Assembly (NCBI RefSeq): GCF_002632875.1
Contig: NZ_NJCX01000004.1
Span: 63,689 to 114,700 of the forward strand
Length of the DNA: 51,012 bases
Reading direction: 5' to 3'
Source: Xenorhabdus kozodoii
GTDB taxonomy: Bacteria > Pseudomonadota > Gammaproteobacteria > Enterobacterales > Enterobacteriaceae
Part shown: piece by piece, positions 1 through 12,488 of the stretch
Layout of the letters: each line of letters starts with the position of its first letter
How positions within the stretch are numbered: the first letter of the stretch is position 1
The notes under the pieces: generated by a model
Database searches by the model: none
The model's input: only the letters and a program-made list of their open reading frames with translations
What the model was told of the DNA's origin: nothing
Made by a program: the position numbers and the translations under genes

Positions 1-215
1 TAAGTTGTTAAAGAGCGGTGCAACCGGGAAGGCTCTTCCGGGTTGCGAGGCTGCGTATCTTACGCGTTTCGCCTCAGGAGTCAAGCGTTTATTTTCGCTC
101 TCTTCCGGCTGTCCGCCACGGCCTGTTTCAGCTCGTCGTCGGTCAGTGGTGGCGCATTATAGGGAGTTTTTCGGCGCTGACAATAGTTTTTTTGAAAATA
201 ATTATCGTTTGATGG
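1..215 (-). promoter_or_regulatory. rRNA operon promoter and leader region (operon runs off left edge)
   Basis: Read on the minus strand, this region reproduces the start of an enteric rrn operon. P1 has TTGTCA (178-183) and TATAAT (156-161) with a 16-bp spacer and the GCGCC discriminator typical of stringent control. An A/T-rich UP-like element lies at about 184-210. P2 has TTGACT (79-84) and TAAGAT (57-62), also with a 16-bp spacer. Close to the edge is the antitermination boxA core GCTCTTTAACA (about 6-16). The 16S gene itself lies outside the window. In E. coli an rrn operon (rrnE) also neighbours purHD, which supports the call. Confidence 0.9.
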
Positions 216-299
216 ATTACACAGCAAAATGCCGGTTTATACCAACATATACACAGAGTTATCAACACATCGATATTTCGATAAAATTTATCGAGCATC

Positions 300-315
300 A
301 CGCAAACGTTTTCGT
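300..315 (+). promoter_or_regulatory. PurR operator of purHD
   Basis: ACGCAAACGTTTTCGT matches the PurR consensus in full, with the central CG of the palindrome. It is followed directly by a possible -10 hexamer TACAAT (316-321), so a bound repressor would occlude the promoter. No good -35 hexamer is seen; the stretch near 291-298 is the only candidate. PurR with hypoxanthine or guanine represses purHD in enterics, and the same is expected here. Confidence 0.9.
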
Positions 316-456
316 TACAATCTGCGAAGGAAAAATCACCATGTGTTTTTTCAGATTGTGTTTTGAAATGTTATTGCGGAAGCCATTTTTTCTATCAATC
401 AGTGGATTTTCCCCAATAACACATTCTTGTTTTATGAAATTCAAGGGATCACACCA

Positions 457-2055
457 ATGCAACAGCTTCGTCCAATCCGCCGTGCCCTGCTGAGTGTTTC
501 TGACAAAGCAGGGGTTGTTGAATTTGCCAAAGCCTTATCCAATCGCCGTGTCGAACTGCTTTCAACAGGAGGCACTGCTCGTCTGCTGGCCGAAGCAGGA
601 TTGAATGTTACCGAGGTTTCTGACTATACCGGCTTCCCCGAAATGATGGACGGGCGCGTCAAGACACTCCACCCCAAAATTCATGGTGGTATTTTGGGTC
701 GGCGTGGGCAGGATGATGAAGTGATGGAACAACACCAGATTTCACCAATTGATATGGTCGTCGTTAACCTTTATCCCTTTGCTCAAACTGTGGCAAGGCC
801 AGACTGCGCTCTGGAAGATGCGGTAGAGAATATTGATATTGGCGGCCCAACAATGGTTCGCTCTGCGGCCAAGAATCACAAAGACGTGACGATTGTTGTT
901 AATAGTCAAGATTACGACAAAATTATCGAGGAGATGGATAACAATCAAAATTCACTGACACACGCCACTCGCTTTAATTTAGCTATCAAGGCATTTGAAC
1001 ACACCGCCGCTTATGACAGCATGATTGCCAATTACTTTGGCAAATTGGTTCCGCCCTATTATGGCGAAACGGATCAGGTATCAGGGCGTTTCCCTCGCAC
1101 GCTAAATCTCAATTTCATTAAAAAGCAGGATATGCGTTATGGTGAAAACAGCCATCAAGATGCGGCTTTCTATATAGAAGAGGCAGAAGGTCAAATCGCC
1201 GAGGCGTCGATTGCTACGGCAACCCAGTTACAAGGTAAGGCCCTTTCTTATAATAATATTGCGGATACCGATGCCGCACTGGAGTGTGTAAAAAACTTCT
1301 CCGAACCTGCCTGCGTCATTGTCAAACACGCCAATCCTTGTGGTGTTGCGATGGGTACTGATATCCATACCGCTTACGACCGAGCCTTTAAGACCGATCC
1401 GACTTCTGCATTCGGTGGCATCATTGCCTTTAACCGTGAACTCGACGCTAACACCGCCCAAGCCATTATCGAACGCCAATTTGTCGAAGTCATCATTGCA
1501 CCTTCTATTAATGAAGCTGCCCTGCCCATTCTGGCAACAAAACAAAATGTCCGCGTTCTGGTTTGTGGCGCATGGCATGCGCCTGTTGATAATTTAGATT
1601 TCAAACGTGTCAACGGTGGTCTGCTGGTACAAGAGCGCGATTTAGGTATGGTGGCAGAAAGTGATTTGGTTGTTGTATCCAAACGTCAGCCAACGGAACA
1701 AGAGAGGCAAGATGCCCTGTTCTGCTGGAAAGTGGCTAAGTTCGTCAAATCCAATGCGATTGTTTATGCCAAGGATAATATGACAGTGGGTATTGGCGCC
1801 GGCCAAATGAGCCGGGTTTATTCTGCTAAAATCGCCGGTATTAAGGCTGCGGATGAAGGTTTAGACGTTCAGGGCTGTGCCATGGCGTCAGATGCATTTT
1901 TCCCATTCCGCGATGGTATTGATGCCGCAGCCGCTGTGGGTGTGAGCTGTATTATCCAACCTGGTGGCTCTATCCGTGATGATGAAGTGATTGCTGCTGC
2001 GGATGAACACGGTATCGCGATGATTTTCACCGGCATGCGTCATTTTCGCCATTAA
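457..2055 (+). CDS. purH: Bifunctional AICAR formyltransferase / IMP cyclohydrolase
   Basis: PurH catalyses the last two steps of de novo purine synthesis: formylation of AICAR with 10-formyl-THF, then ring closure to IMP. It is cytosolic. The protein has 532 residues, against 529 in E. coli. The N-terminal MGS-like cyclohydrolase domain begins with the LLSVSDKAG motif. The C-terminal transformylase domain carries [10 protein letters not shown] and the catalytic Lys-His of VKHANPCG. The reading frame is open upstream to a TTG at 427, but ATG 457 gives the conserved N-terminus MQQLRP and has AAGGGA eight bases upstream. It forms an operon with purD (43-bp gap) behind the PurR operator at 300-315. 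Confidence 0.98.
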   Translation: MQQLRPIRRALLSVSDKAGVVEFAKALSNRRVELLSTGGTARLLAEAGLNVTEVSDYTGFPEMMDGRVKTLHPKIHGGILGRRGQDDEVMEQHQISPIDMVVVNLYPFAQTVARPDCALEDAVENIDIGGPTMVRSAAKNHKDVTIVVNSQDYDKIIEEMDNNQNSLTHATRFNLAIKAFEHTAAYDSMIANYFGKLVPPYYGETDQVSGRFPRTLNLNFIKKQDMRYGENSHQDAAFYIEEAEGQIAEASIATATQLQGKALSYNNIADTDAALECVKNFSEPACVIVKHANPCGVAMGTDIHTAYDRAFKTDPTSAFGGIIAFNRELDANTAQAIIERQFVEVIIAPSINEAALPILATKQNVRVLVCGAWHAPVDNLDFKRVNGGLLVQERDLGMVAESDLVVVSKRQPTEQERQDALFCWKVAKFVKSNAIVYAKDNMTVGIGAGQMSRVYSAKIAGIKAADEGLDVQGCAMASDAFFPFRDGIDAAAAVGVSCIIQPGGSIRDDEVIAAADEHGIAMIFTGMRHFRH

Positions 2056-2098
2056 TAACTTATTCCTCATTATTTTGCCTTATTGATAGGAACCTCAG

Positions 2099-3382
2099 AT
2101 GAACATATTGATCATTGGCAATGGCGGAAGGGAACATGCATTAGCCTGGAAAGCAGCGCAGTCGCCTCTGGCAAACAAGGTGTATGTCGCACCAGGTAAT
2201 GCGGGCACCGCGTTGGAAGCCAATTTAGAAAATGTAGACATTGCCGCGACAGATATTGAAGGGTTGCTGGCATTTGCCCAACAGCATGATATCGGCCTGA
2301 CCATTGTGGGGCCTGAAGCGCCACTGGTTATTGGCATCGTTGATGCTTTCCAGCAAGCCGGCTTGACCATTTTTGGTCCGACAAAAGCGGCAGCACAATT
2401 GGAAGGCTCTAAATCATTCACCAAAGATTTCCTTGCACGCCATCATATCCCTACAGCCGCCTACCAAAATTTCACAGAAATTGAACCCGCGCTGGCTTAT
2501 TTGGACGCAATGGGCACCCCAATCGTGATTAAAGCCGATGGCTTAGCTGCCGGTAAAGGTGTCGTGGTCGCCACCACCCTGGAAGAAGCACAAAGTGCCG
2601 TCAAAGATATGCTGGCAGGTAATGCGTTTGGCAATGCCGGCCACCGTATTGTCATTGAAGAATTTCTGGCAGGAGAAGAAGCCAGTTTTATTGTCATGGT
2701 GGATGGCAAAAACGTGGTTCCTATGGCAACCAGTCAAGATCATAAACGCGTAGGTGACGGCGATACCGGGCCGAATACCGGAGGAATGGGTGCTTACTCC
2801 CCTGCGCCGGTAGTGACGGATGCGATCCACCAGCGGGTGATGGAGAAGATCATTTATCCTACCGTGGAAGGAATGGCGGCTGAAGGCCATACCTACGTTG
2901 GTTTTCTTTATGCAGGATTGATGATTGATAAACAGGGTGAACCGAAAGTGATCGAATTTAATTGTCGATTTGGTGATCCTGAAACTCAACCTATCATGAT
3001 GCGCCTGCGCTCTGATTTGGTTGAATTGTGCCTTGCTGGAGCCAAAGGCCAGTTAGGTGAAAAAACGTCTGTATGGGACGAGCGTCCGGCTTTAGGGGTC
3101 GTGCTGGCAGCCGGCGGCTATCCAGCCAGTTATGCTAAAGGTGACGTTATCCGCGGATTAGTGCAAGAATCAAACACCGATGAAAAGGTTTTTCATGCCG
3201 GGACAGCCCTTAAGGGTGAGGATATTGTCACCGCGGGCGGGCGTGTCTTGTGTGTGACTGCCTTGGGTTACGATATTGCAGATGCCCAGAAAAAGGCTTA
3301 CCTGAGCGCCGAACAAATTAACTGGGAAGGGTGCTTTTATCGTAAAGATATTGGCTACCGGGCGATTGCCCGTTTGAAATAG
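2099..3382 (+). CDS. purD: Phosphoribosylamine-glycine ligase (GARS)
   Basis: PurD joins glycine to phosphoribosylamine with ATP, the second step of purine synthesis. The protein has 427 residues, about the E. coli length. It starts with the nucleotide-binding GNGGREHALAW segment and continues into an ATP-grasp domain with IIVIEEFLAGEEAS-like and FNCRFGDPETQ motifs, the latter for metal and ATP binding. The start ATG has AGGAA upstream. It is co-transcribed with purH. It lies convergent to yjaH, with only 44 bp between the stop codons. Confidence 0.98.
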   Translation: MNILIIGNGGREHALAWKAAQSPLANKVYVAPGNAGTALEANLENVDIAATDIEGLLAFAQQHDIGLTIVGPEAPLVIGIVDAFQQAGLTIFGPTKAAAQLEGSKSFTKDFLARHHIPTAAYQNFTEIEPALAYLDAMGTPIVIKADGLAAGKGVVVATTLEEAQSAVKDMLAGNAFGNAGHRIVIEEFLAGEEASFIVMVDGKNVVPMATSQDHKRVGDGDTGPNTGGMGAYSPAPVVTDAIHQRVMEKIIYPTVEGMAAEGHTYVGFLYAGLMIDKQGEPKVIEFNCRFGDPETQPIMMRLRSDLVELCLAGAKGQLGEKTSVWDERPALGVVLAAGGYPASYAKGDVIRGLVQESNTDEKVFHAGTALKGEDIVTAGGRVLCVTALGYDIADAQKKAYLSAEQINWEGCFYRKDIGYRAIARLK

Positions 3383-3406
3383 ATATCAACAGTAGATATC
3401 AACCTA

Positions 3407-3449
3407 AGCCGACGGAAGTCACAGCATTACAGCTTATCTTTCGTCGGCT
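3407..3449. terminator. Inverted repeat between convergent purD and yjaH
   Basis: AGCCGACG (3407-3414) pairs with CGTCGGCT (3442-3449). Further G-U and A-U pairs bring the stem to about 12 bp, with a loop of about 19 nt. It follows the purD stop and overlaps the last codons of yjaH. No clear T-tract follows on either strand, so a terminator role is only possible. Confidence 0.35.
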
Positions 3450-4137
3450 CCCAACGACAAAAATCATCATTGGCGACCAACAATAACTTTTTCCCTTCCG
3501 GCGAATCCAGCCAGGCAATGGTCAGTAAACCGGCGCTATTGCTTTGCCTCTCTGCAAGCCATCTCTGAGCGTCAGGATCAAATTCAATCCGTAACTGTTT
3601 TCCTGAACAGGTACTCACTTGTCCATTCTGCCAATGCCCTTGCAATAACTTAACCTTATCTGCAATTAACGTGTCACTGGCTTTCTCTATCTGCTTAGCA
3701 TCAGATTGCAGACGAGCGATATCGTCATCGGACAGCGGTTCATGACGTTTTTGCCATTGCCGTAGTTTAAAAATAACAGAATTATCTTGGGCGAGACGTA
3801 ATGTCTCTACAATGGGCGGGTCATCAAACAGATTGCGACGGATCTGCCACAAACTGCCATGACGGTATTCATAAAAAGTGACAATCGTATTTTTATTGCG
3901 GGGGATTTTATTGAGATCAGGGCTGTAAACACTCATGATAACTTGAGGCTGATTGTCGTGATCATTCAAACGCCATAAACGAACGACGCCGCCGTCGGTT
4001 ACAAAACCACTGGCGCTAAAAAGAGGTGTTATTGGTTGAATCGAACAGGCGCTGAGCAAAGAGATGAACCCTAATGCTAACAGCCCCTGTAGAATCAACA
4101 AAAGGGGTTGATTTCCCCCTCTTATTTTTTTTCGCAA
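3427..4137 (-). CDS. yjaH: YjaH-like lipoprotein, DUF1481 family
   Basis: Its function is unknown. The gene lies directly downstream of hupA, as yjaH does in E. coli, and the length (up to 236 residues) fits the DUF1481 family. The N-terminus is a lipoprotein signal: a basic segment, then a hydrophobic run LLILQGLLALGFISLL, ending in a LLSAC lipobox with Cys at about residue 31. The mature part is therefore probably anchored to a membrane on the periplasmic side. No ATG is available near the signal peptide. The longest frame uses TTG at 4137, just after the hupA stop. A later TTG inside the Leu run, behind a GAGGGGG stretch, is an alternative. The start is uncertain. Confidence 0.8.
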   Translation of the reverse strand: MRKKIRGGNQPLLLILQGLLALGFISLLSACSIQPITPLFSASGFVTDGGVVRLWRLNDHDNQPQVIMSVYSPDLNKIPRNKNTIVTFYEYRHGSLWQIRRNLFDDPPIVETLRLAQDNSVIFKLRQWQKRHEPLSDDDIARLQSDAKQIEKASDTLIADKVKLLQGHWQNGQVSTCSGKQLRIEFDPDAQRWLAERQSNSAGLLTIAWLDSPEGKKLLLVANDDFCRWEPTKDKL

Positions 4138-4142
4138 CTCGA

Positions 4143-4415
4143 TTATTTAACTGCGTCTTTCAGTGCTTTACCAGCGGAGAAAGCAGGCACGTTTGCCGCT
4201 GCAATTTTGATTTCTTTACCAGTCTGTGGGTTACGACCAGTACGTTCTGCACGGTGGTTAACTTTGAAAGTACCAAAGCCGACCAACTGCACTGCATCGC
4301 CATTTTTCAGAGATTCAGTGATTGCATTCAAAGTTGACTCCAGAGCAGCTTTAGCCTGAGTTTTAGTCAGGTCTGCGCCTGCTGCAATTGCATCAACTAA
4401 TTCAGTCTTATTCAT
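4143..4415 (-). CDS. hupA: DNA-binding protein HU, alpha subunit
   Basis: This is a 90-residue nucleoid protein that binds and bends DNA without sequence specificity as an HU homo- or heterodimer. The sequence is nearly that of E. coli HupA: N-terminal dimerisation helices ([18 protein letters not shown]), then the beta-arm with [10 protein letters not shown] containing the intercalating proline, and the C-terminal GKALKDAVK. The start has AAGGA upstream. The alpha rather than beta assignment rests on sequence and on its position beside yjaG and yjaH. Confidence 0.97.
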   Translation of the reverse strand: MNKTELVDAIAAGADLTKTQAKAALESTLNAITESLKNGDAVQLVGFGTFKVNHRAERTGRNPQTGKEIKIAAANVPAFSAGKALKDAVK

Positions 4416-4600
4416 AGATTATCCTTACAGTGTGTTTATCGTTTGCAAAGCATCGAGTGCGACGGATATGCCGATTTGACAGCACCCCTGCATACACGCA
4501 CCGATAGCCACTTCTTTTCGCCCCCCAATGTAGAACAGAGTGAGGGCAAATGTGAAGCCTTTAAATACGGCAAATCAAACATTAAGTCATGTTTTATGAG

Positions 4601-5191
4601 TTATTGCTCTAAATTTATGCCGATATTGCTAACCCCCTCCTCGCGGAGATCAGCTTTTAATCCTTTAACTAATTCGATGTCCCGTTCTTCGCAATTTGCC
4701 AACAAACGGTAAATCTCCCATTGAATATCCCATTCTTCCTCAATGGCAGGTAATTCTTTTAACTCATCCTCAGTCATCTCTCTACCGGCCTGCGTCATTT
4801 CCAGCATAGCAACGGTACGGATGGATATTTCACTGACGGTTATTGCATGTTCTAACGTCGAACCACTCAGACGAGAATGAATTGCTTCACCCAATGCAAT
4901 GCACGCATCAATCGCTGGATACACACCATAAATATCATAATCTTCGGATGATGGGATAATGGCTTCCAGTTTTTCTAGCTGACTATCAAAATTCACTTTT
5001 GCATCTTTAACGACCAATATTTCCCACACCAGATCCAAAATGCGTCGATATTGCGCAGGGTCTGCAAACCCACTTTGGCGACAAAATACCTGATAATTTG
5101 GATACATCCGCTCACATAGACTAGCCATAAAAGTCAAATGTTGCCAACTTTCGAGTTTCTCCAACCGCAGGTGGATCGGGTTTCTTAACAT
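4601..5191 (-). CDS. yjaG: YjaG, DUF416 family protein
   Basis: A 196-residue cytosolic protein of unknown function, the same length as E. coli YjaG and collinear with it from MLRNPIHLRLEKLESWQ to the C-terminal SNIGI. It has no signal peptide, no membrane segment and no catalytic motif I recognise. It is largely helical and acidic. It lies between nfi (76-bp gap) and hupA (185-bp gap), as in E. coli, so the neighbourhood supports the name but does not reveal a role. The 185-bp gap before hupA probably holds the hupA promoter. Confidence 0.93.
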   Translation of the reverse strand: MLRNPIHLRLEKLESWQHLTFMASLCERMYPNYQVFCRQSGFADPAQYRRILDLVWEILVVKDAKVNFDSQLEKLEAIIPSSEDYDIYGVYPAIDACIALGEAIHSRLSGSTLEHAITVSEISIRTVAMLEMTQAGREMTEDELKELPAIEEEWDIQWEIYRLLANCEERDIELVKGLKADLREEGVSNIGINLEQ

Positions 5192-5267
5192 TGGTCGTTA
5201 CTCATAATGCCTAATTTGCGTCGAAGTTTACCTGAAAATCAAGAATATCCACACTTTTCCGCCACAA

Positions 5268-5945
5268 TTATAGATTTTTCTGCATTGTTTGCTTAAAAAA
5301 CAATCTATTTGAGGCGATCCCGTCCGCCCAACGGGTGGGTTCAGGCAGTTTATATCCTCTTATACACTGCTCAACCCAAAATACCGCACTGTCAATACTG
5401 ATCCTGTGCCCAAGGGAAATATAGAGCGGATTACATCTTTTTTTGCTTCTCAGCACAACACCGATCTGCTCGCCATGATCCATCAATGGCTGGCTCGCTC
5501 CCTGAACCTCACCGACCAACGCATGTTCACCACACAAACGGCTTTTTGCCACCCCAATGGTGGGAACATCGACTAATAACCCAAAATGGCTGGCGATACC
5601 AAAACGCCGGGGGTGGGCGATGCCCTGACCATCAACCATAACCAAATCAGGCCGTAAGGTTAATTTTTGCCAGGCCGCTATCAGGGCGGGATATTCACGA
5701 AATGAGAGTAAGCCAGGGATATAGGGGAGTACGGTATCAATTCTGGCGATTTGGTATTCGACTAATTCGAGCGAAGGGTACTGCAATACCACGATTGCGG
5801 CACGCGTTACCGTACCGCTTTTTTCAAACCCAACATCAGCACCCGCAATGAACTTTGGCGTAGAAGAAGCAAAAAAATCATCGTGGCGGATAACCCGCCG
5901 TGATTTCTCTACCTGTTCCTGACGTAATGCTTTTGTATCAATCAT
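5268..5945 (-). CDS. nfi: Endonuclease V (deoxyinosine 3' endonuclease)
   Basis: Nfi nicks DNA at the second phosphodiester bond 3' of deoxyinosine and other deaminated bases and so starts repair. The protein has 225 residues. The metal-binding acids are present: Asp37 in AGADVGFE, Glu84 in SFREYPAL and Asp105 in MVDGQG, followed by the family motif [12 protein letters not shown]. Tyr75 of the lesion-wedge PYIPG is present too. The start ATG lies 4 bp after the hemE stop, so nfi is probably translated from the hemE transcript, an arrangement shared with E. coli. Confidence 0.96.
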   Translation of the reverse strand: MIDTKALRQEQVEKSRRVIRHDDFFASSTPKFIAGADVGFEKSGTVTRAAIVVLQYPSLELVEYQIARIDTVLPYIPGLLSFREYPALIAAWQKLTLRPDLVMVDGQGIAHPRRFGIASHFGLLVDVPTIGVAKSRLCGEHALVGEVQGASQPLMDHGEQIGVVLRSKKRCNPLYISLGHRISIDSAVFWVEQCIRGYKLPEPTRWADGIASNRLFFKQTMQKNL

Positions 5946-5949
5946 AAAA

Positions 5950-7014
5950 TCATTGATGGTATTTTACTGAAAGCCGATGTACTGCTTCGACGAATGCACC
6001 TGCGTGCTCTGGTGGAACATCCTGATGAATGCCATGCCCCAAATTGAAAACATGCCCATTGCCCACACCAAAATCGTGTAAAATCGTCGAAACTTCTTCT
6101 TCAATGCGTGCTGGCTGGGCATATAACATGGAGGGGTCCATATTGCCCTGCAAAGCAACTTTATCTCCAACGCGCCGACGCGCATCGGCAATATTTGTTG
6201 TCCAGTCTAAACCCAGCGCATCACACCCTGTTGCCGCCATGGCCTCAAGCCACTGTCCGCCCCCTTTGGTAAACAGGGTCACCGGCACACGGCGTCCATC
6301 ATGTTCACGGATCAACCCATCAACAATTTGATGCATGTATTGCAGGGAAAATTCCAGATAATCGCGATGAGACAACGCCCCACCCCAAGTATCAAAAATC
6401 ATGACAGATTGAGCACCTGCTTTTATTTGCGCATTCAAGTATAGAATAACGCTGTTTGCCAATTTATCCAGCAACATATGCAATGTCGCCGGCTGCGTAT
6501 ACATCATGGCCTTAATTTTGGTGAAAGCCTTGCTGCTGCCACCCTCAACCATATACGTTGCCAATGTCCACGGGCTACCCGAAAAACCGATCAAAGGAAC
6601 TTGCCCGGCTAATGCCTTACGAATAGCGCGTACAGCATCCATAACATAACCCAACTCCAGCTCTGGATCAGGCACAGGTAATTTTTCTACGTCAGCATGA
6701 CCCTGAATCGGAGAATGAAAACGTGGCCCTTCCCCCGCTTCGAAATACAGTCCCAATCCCATCGCATCAGGAATAGTCAAAATATCAGAAAACAGGATAG
6801 CGGCATCCAGGGGAAAGCGGCGCAAGGGCTGGAGAGTGACTTCACAAGCCAATTCCGTGTTCTTACATAACGAGATGAAATCTCCCGCTGCCTGACGCGT
6901 CGCTTTATATTCCGGTAAATATCGACCGGCCTGACGCATCATCCATACCGGTGTCATATCGACAGGCTGACGCAATAAGGCACGCAGATAGCGGTCGTTT
7001 TTCAACTCATTCAT
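5950..7014 (-). CDS. hemE: Uroporphyrinogen III decarboxylase
   Basis: HemE removes four carboxyl groups from uroporphyrinogen III to give coproporphyrinogen III in haem synthesis. The 354 residues match the E. coli length. The conserved substrate-binding loop [11 protein letters not shown] lies near residues 26-36, and [17 protein letters not shown] and the C-terminal [15 protein letters not shown] motifs are intact. The start ATG has AGGGAG upstream. A 179-bp leader separates it from nudC. It heads the hemE-nfi unit. Confidence 0.98.
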   Translation of the reverse strand: MNELKNDRYLRALLRQPVDMTPVWMMRQAGRYLPEYKATRQAAGDFISLCKNTELACEVTLQPLRRFPLDAAILFSDILTIPDAMGLGLYFEAGEGPRFHSPIQGHADVEKLPVPDPELELGYVMDAVRAIRKALAGQVPLIGFSGSPWTLATYMVEGGSSKAFTKIKAMMYTQPATLHMLLDKLANSVILYLNAQIKAGAQSVMIFDTWGGALSHRDYLEFSLQYMHQIVDGLIREHDGRRVPVTLFTKGGGQWLEAMAATGCDALGLDWTTNIADARRRVGDKVALQGNMDPSMLYAQPARIEEEVSTILHDFGVGNGHVFNLGHGIHQDVPPEHAGAFVEAVHRLSVKYHQ

Positions 7015-7193
7015 GACAAGCTCCCTTGATTAATTGGTCACAGTACTTTTTGCAGCGCAATTTGTCTGCAATTCACGGCAATATGCACGAGAAAACGGGC
7101 GCAGTTTAACATGCCTGAGATTGAACTTCTGGCATACCCTCCAATAACGTGATGCGCCCCATCTCTCTCCTCATCAATTGACAGGATCACAAG

Positions 7194-7961
7194 TTACTGA
7201 TGACGGCATAGCGCAACCGTATCTTCAATTAAACGACGAGCAATCGTATCTGGGGGCGGGATCAAGGGAAGGTTATCATAACGATACCAATCTGCACTGA
7301 TCAGTTCGACGGGGTCAACATTGATTTCGCCACTCTCATAATCGGCCAGAAAGCCCACCATCAATGAGTTCGGGAAAGGCCACGGCTGGGAAGCGACATA
7401 ACGTAAGTTACGGATCTTAATGCCACTCTCCTCCATCACTTCACGATGCACCGTTTCCTCCAGCGTTTCCCCGACTTCAACAAAACCCGCCAGCACTGTA
7501 TGAATCCCATTGCGGTGACGCTGGTGTTGTGCCAGTAAAATGTGATCATCGCGGCGAATACCGACAATAATACTGGGCGCAATTTGTGGGTAATAGAGTT
7601 CATGGCAATGGTTGCATAAGCAGGCCCATTCATGCTGGCTCCCCTGCATCTCATGGCCACAATAACCGCAATAGCGATGTGAACGATAAAACTCAGCTAA
7701 TTGGACACCTCGTCCAACCAACTGAAATAACTTAGCATCCTGTTCGGCAATTAAACGGGGAGAGGACATACCTGACGCCATTTTTTGACGAACCAACCAG
7801 ACCGTTTCGCCCAACCATTCACCGATGGGTTGCGCTGTATGGCCTTGCAATGACCACTGGTTAGCCGTACCGGAAGGTAACTCCCCTTGTGGTAGCCAGA
7901 CCCGATTTTCAAGACTGACAATCCACCAGCCTTGCTCTCTACCTGTCAGTTTTTGTTGCAT
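7194..7961 (-). CDS. nudC: NAD-capped RNA hydrolase / NADH pyrophosphatase
   Basis: NudC removes NAD caps from RNA 5' ends and hydrolyses NADH. A zinc ribbon uses Cys98, Cys101, Cys116 and Cys119. The Nudix box spans about residues 159-181 ([23 protein letters not shown] is split by the family pattern GX5EX7REUXEEXGU). A family [11 protein letters not shown] motif follows. The frame opens at 7976, but ATG 7961 gives the E. coli-like N-terminus ending in GWW and has GGGA six bases before it, so 255 residues is preferred. It is divergent to the HAD gene at 8059. Confidence 0.95.
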   Translation of the reverse strand: MQQKLTGREQGWWIVSLENRVWLPQGELPSGTANQWSLQGHTAQPIGEWLGETVWLVRQKMASGMSSPRLIAEQDAKLFQLVGRGVQLAEFYRSHRYCGYCGHEMQGSQHEWACLCNHCHELYYPQIAPSIIVGIRRDDHILLAQHQRHRNGIHTVLAGFVEVGETLEETVHREVMEESGIKIRNLRYVASQPWPFPNSLMVGFLADYESGEINVDPVELISADWYRYDNLPLIPPPDTIARRLIEDTVALCRHQ

Positions 7962-8058
7962 AATCTGTCCCATCATTGGTTATGTGATTTATTGCGTCTT
8001 CAATCTTGTTATATTAACCGCGCTGTTGAATACCCTTCTTAAATTAGGAGTCACAATA

Positions 8059-8721
8059 ATGTCAAAACAAATTGCTGTATTTGATCTGGATGAAACACTG
8101 ATTTGCGGGGATTCCTGCCAGCTTTGGACACAATATCTATGGGAAAAACACATTATTACTGATCCTCGCTTTATCGAAGCCGATCAGAAAATGATATCCG
8201 ATTACGCTGCGGGTCAGCTGGATATGCAAGCCTATCTGGCATTCAATTTACAGGCGCTCAAACACATTCCGGCTGAACAAATCGATATCTGGTTAACCGA
8301 TTTTGTGGAAACCAAAATCAAACCTCTTTTTTATCCTGCCGCCAAAAAGCAATTAGAGAGTTACCGACAACAGAACATCCCAATCATTATTGTTTCCGCC
8401 ACCGTTTCTTTCGTGGTCAAAAAAATCGCGGCGGCATTTGGCATACAGGCAGCATTAGGCATTGATATGGTGATGAAAGAGGGTTGCTATACTGGTGATA
8501 TTCAGGGCATTCCAACCTTCCGTGAAGGCAAAGTTACCCGCTTGCAACACTGGCTCGAACAACAGCAGTTATCGCCACAACATATCTCATTTTATACGGA
8601 TTCCATGAATGATTTGCCAATGTGTTTATTGGCTGACGAAGTCTTTACCGTCAACGCCGATAATCAATTGCAATCAGAAGCTGAAATACGCGGTTGGAAC
8701 CAATTGAAGTGGTTTTTATAA
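8059..8721 (+). CDS. HAD-IB family phosphatase
   Basis: A 220-residue hydrolase of the HAD subfamily IB, to which SerB-like and histidinol-phosphate-phosphatase-like enzymes belong. Motif I is FDLDETL, with nucleophile Asp9 and acid/base Asp11. Motif II is the Ser of IIVSAT, and motif III/IV includes the Lys of REGKVTRL and YTDSMNDLP. The GCYTGDIQGIPTFREGK stretch is a signature of this group. The substrate cannot be read from sequence. It occupies the place of rsd (anti-sigma70) in E. coli, between nudC and thiC. AGGAG lies 8 bp before the ATG. A thiamine-phosphate substrate is conceivable from location only and has no direct support. Confidence 0.85.
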   Translation: MSKQIAVFDLDETLICGDSCQLWTQYLWEKHIITDPRFIEADQKMISDYAAGQLDMQAYLAFNLQALKHIPAEQIDIWLTDFVETKIKPLFYPAAKKQLESYRQQNIPIIIVSATVSFVVKKIAAAFGIQAALGIDMVMKEGCYTGDIQGIPTFREGKVTRLQHWLEQQQLSPQHISFYTDSMNDLPMCLLADEVFTVNADNQLQSEAEIRGWNQLKWFL

Positions 8722-8748
8722 CCTGGCGCCCATTTCCCCAAAACAAGG

Positions 8749-8776
8749 TTGTAGTTTTCACAATCCCCTTTATACT
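8749..8776 (+). promoter_or_regulatory. Probable promoter of the thi operon
   Basis: TTGTAG (8749-8754) and TATACT (8771-8776) are separated by 16 bp. The predicted start near 8783 lies a few bases before the riboswitch P1 stem. No other promoter is apparent in the 70-bp gap after the HAD gene. Confidence 0.6.
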
Positions 8777-8791
8777 CTGAGGTGTTTTTTT

Positions 8792-8899
8792 CTTGTCGGA
8801 GTGCCTAGCGTTCAACGTATATCACGATGGACACAGGCTGAGACCGTTAATTCGGGATCCGCAGAACCTGATCGGGCTAATACCCGCGAAGGGAACAAG
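8792..8899 (+). ncRNA. TPP riboswitch (THI element) of thiCEFSGH
   Basis: The THI-box landmarks appear in order: GGAGTGCC (about 8798-8805), GGCTGAGA (8836-8843), GAACCTGATC (8864-8873), then CTAATACCCGCGAAGGGAA. CTTGT (8792-8796) pairs with ACAAG (8895-8899) to close the P1 stem. It lies about 160 nt before thiC. The 3' part (8900-9058) is the expression platform, with AGGA about 8 nt before the thiC ATG. TPP binding is expected to lower translation and/or transcription of the operon. The gap holds no gene. Confidence 0.95.
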
Positions 8900-9040
8900 A
8901 GTAATCATCCCGCTGCCAGTATTATCGTACCCCAGACAACGGTCGTACAAATACCCATCAGCATCAACCATTACTCCCTGCGAGCTCCAGACAAGCAATT
9001 TTCTCAACTTAAGCCTGATCAGCAATGAGACAGGCGATAA

Positions 9041-11702
<2,662 letters not shown>

Positions 11703-11709
<7 letters not shown>

Positions 11710-12488
11710 ATGATCAAGAATTTATGCGTTATAGCCGCCAATTACTACTGGAAGAGATGGGTTCCGAAGGGCAAGAGAAATTAAAAGCCAGCAAAGTACT
11801 GGTTGTCGGTCTGGGGGGGTTAGGATCACCGGCTGCGCTCTATCTTGCGGCGGCAGGCGTGGGAAACCTCTATCTGGCCGATGATGACGAGTTGCATATC
11901 TCAAACCTGCAACGCCAGATTATCTATCGCACAACAGATATTCCCGCCAACAAAGCCCAATTAGCTGCACAACAACTGGCTGAATTAAACCCGCAAATCA
12001 ACATCACTGCCTTAACCGAACGGCAAGATCGTGGATCTTTGGTTAATGCGGTCAAGCAAGTCGATCTGGTCTTGGATTGCAGCGATAATATGGCAACTCG
12101 CCATGCCATCAATGCCGCCTGTATTGCAGAAAACAAACCCCTCATTAGCGGCAGTGCCGTCGGATTTAGTGGGCAATTAATGGTATTGACTCCCCCTTAC
12201 CAGCACGGTTGCTATGCCTGCCTCTATCCTAATCAGGAAGAACCCCAGCGCAATTGCCGGACAGCCGGTATCTTAGGCCCTATTGTTGGCGTCATCGGTA
12301 CTTTGCAATCACTGGAAGCAATAAAAATGCTGGCAGGCTTTTCTTCTCCCTTGGATGGAAAACTCCGACTGTTTGATGGCAAACAACAAAGCTGGAGCAC
12401 ATTACAGCTTACTCGCTCATTACAGTGCCCCATTTGTGGAGCGACCCGACATACCGATAACAAACGGTTAGGAAAAGAAGTCGCATGA
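11703..12488 (+). CDS. thiF: ThiS adenylyltransferase
   Basis: ThiF is an E1-like enzyme that adenylates the ThiS C-terminus so that sulfur can be loaded for thiazole synthesis. The protein has 261 residues. The nucleotide loop GLGGLGSP is at about 36-43 and the adenylation DDD segment follows at about 60. Two CXXC pairs (CYAC and CPIC) form the zinc site. The Cys in NCRTAG corresponds to the one linked to ThiS in E. coli. It could be confused with MoeB, but the operon settles the assignment. The ATGA overlap with thiS couples their translation. Confidence 0.96.

Noticed and set aside
252-266. DnaA-box-like TTATCAACA near the purH promoter
   Set aside because: It differs from the consensus TTATNCACA and is single; no cluster supports an origin.
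5-493. 162-codon open frame over the rrn leader and purH start
   Set aside because: It overlaps the rRNA promoters, the PurR operator and the first codons of purH, and has no family-like features.
4443-4712. 89-codon frame in the yjaG-hupA gap
   Set aside because: It covers the likely hupA promoter and the end of yjaG and has no coding-like character.
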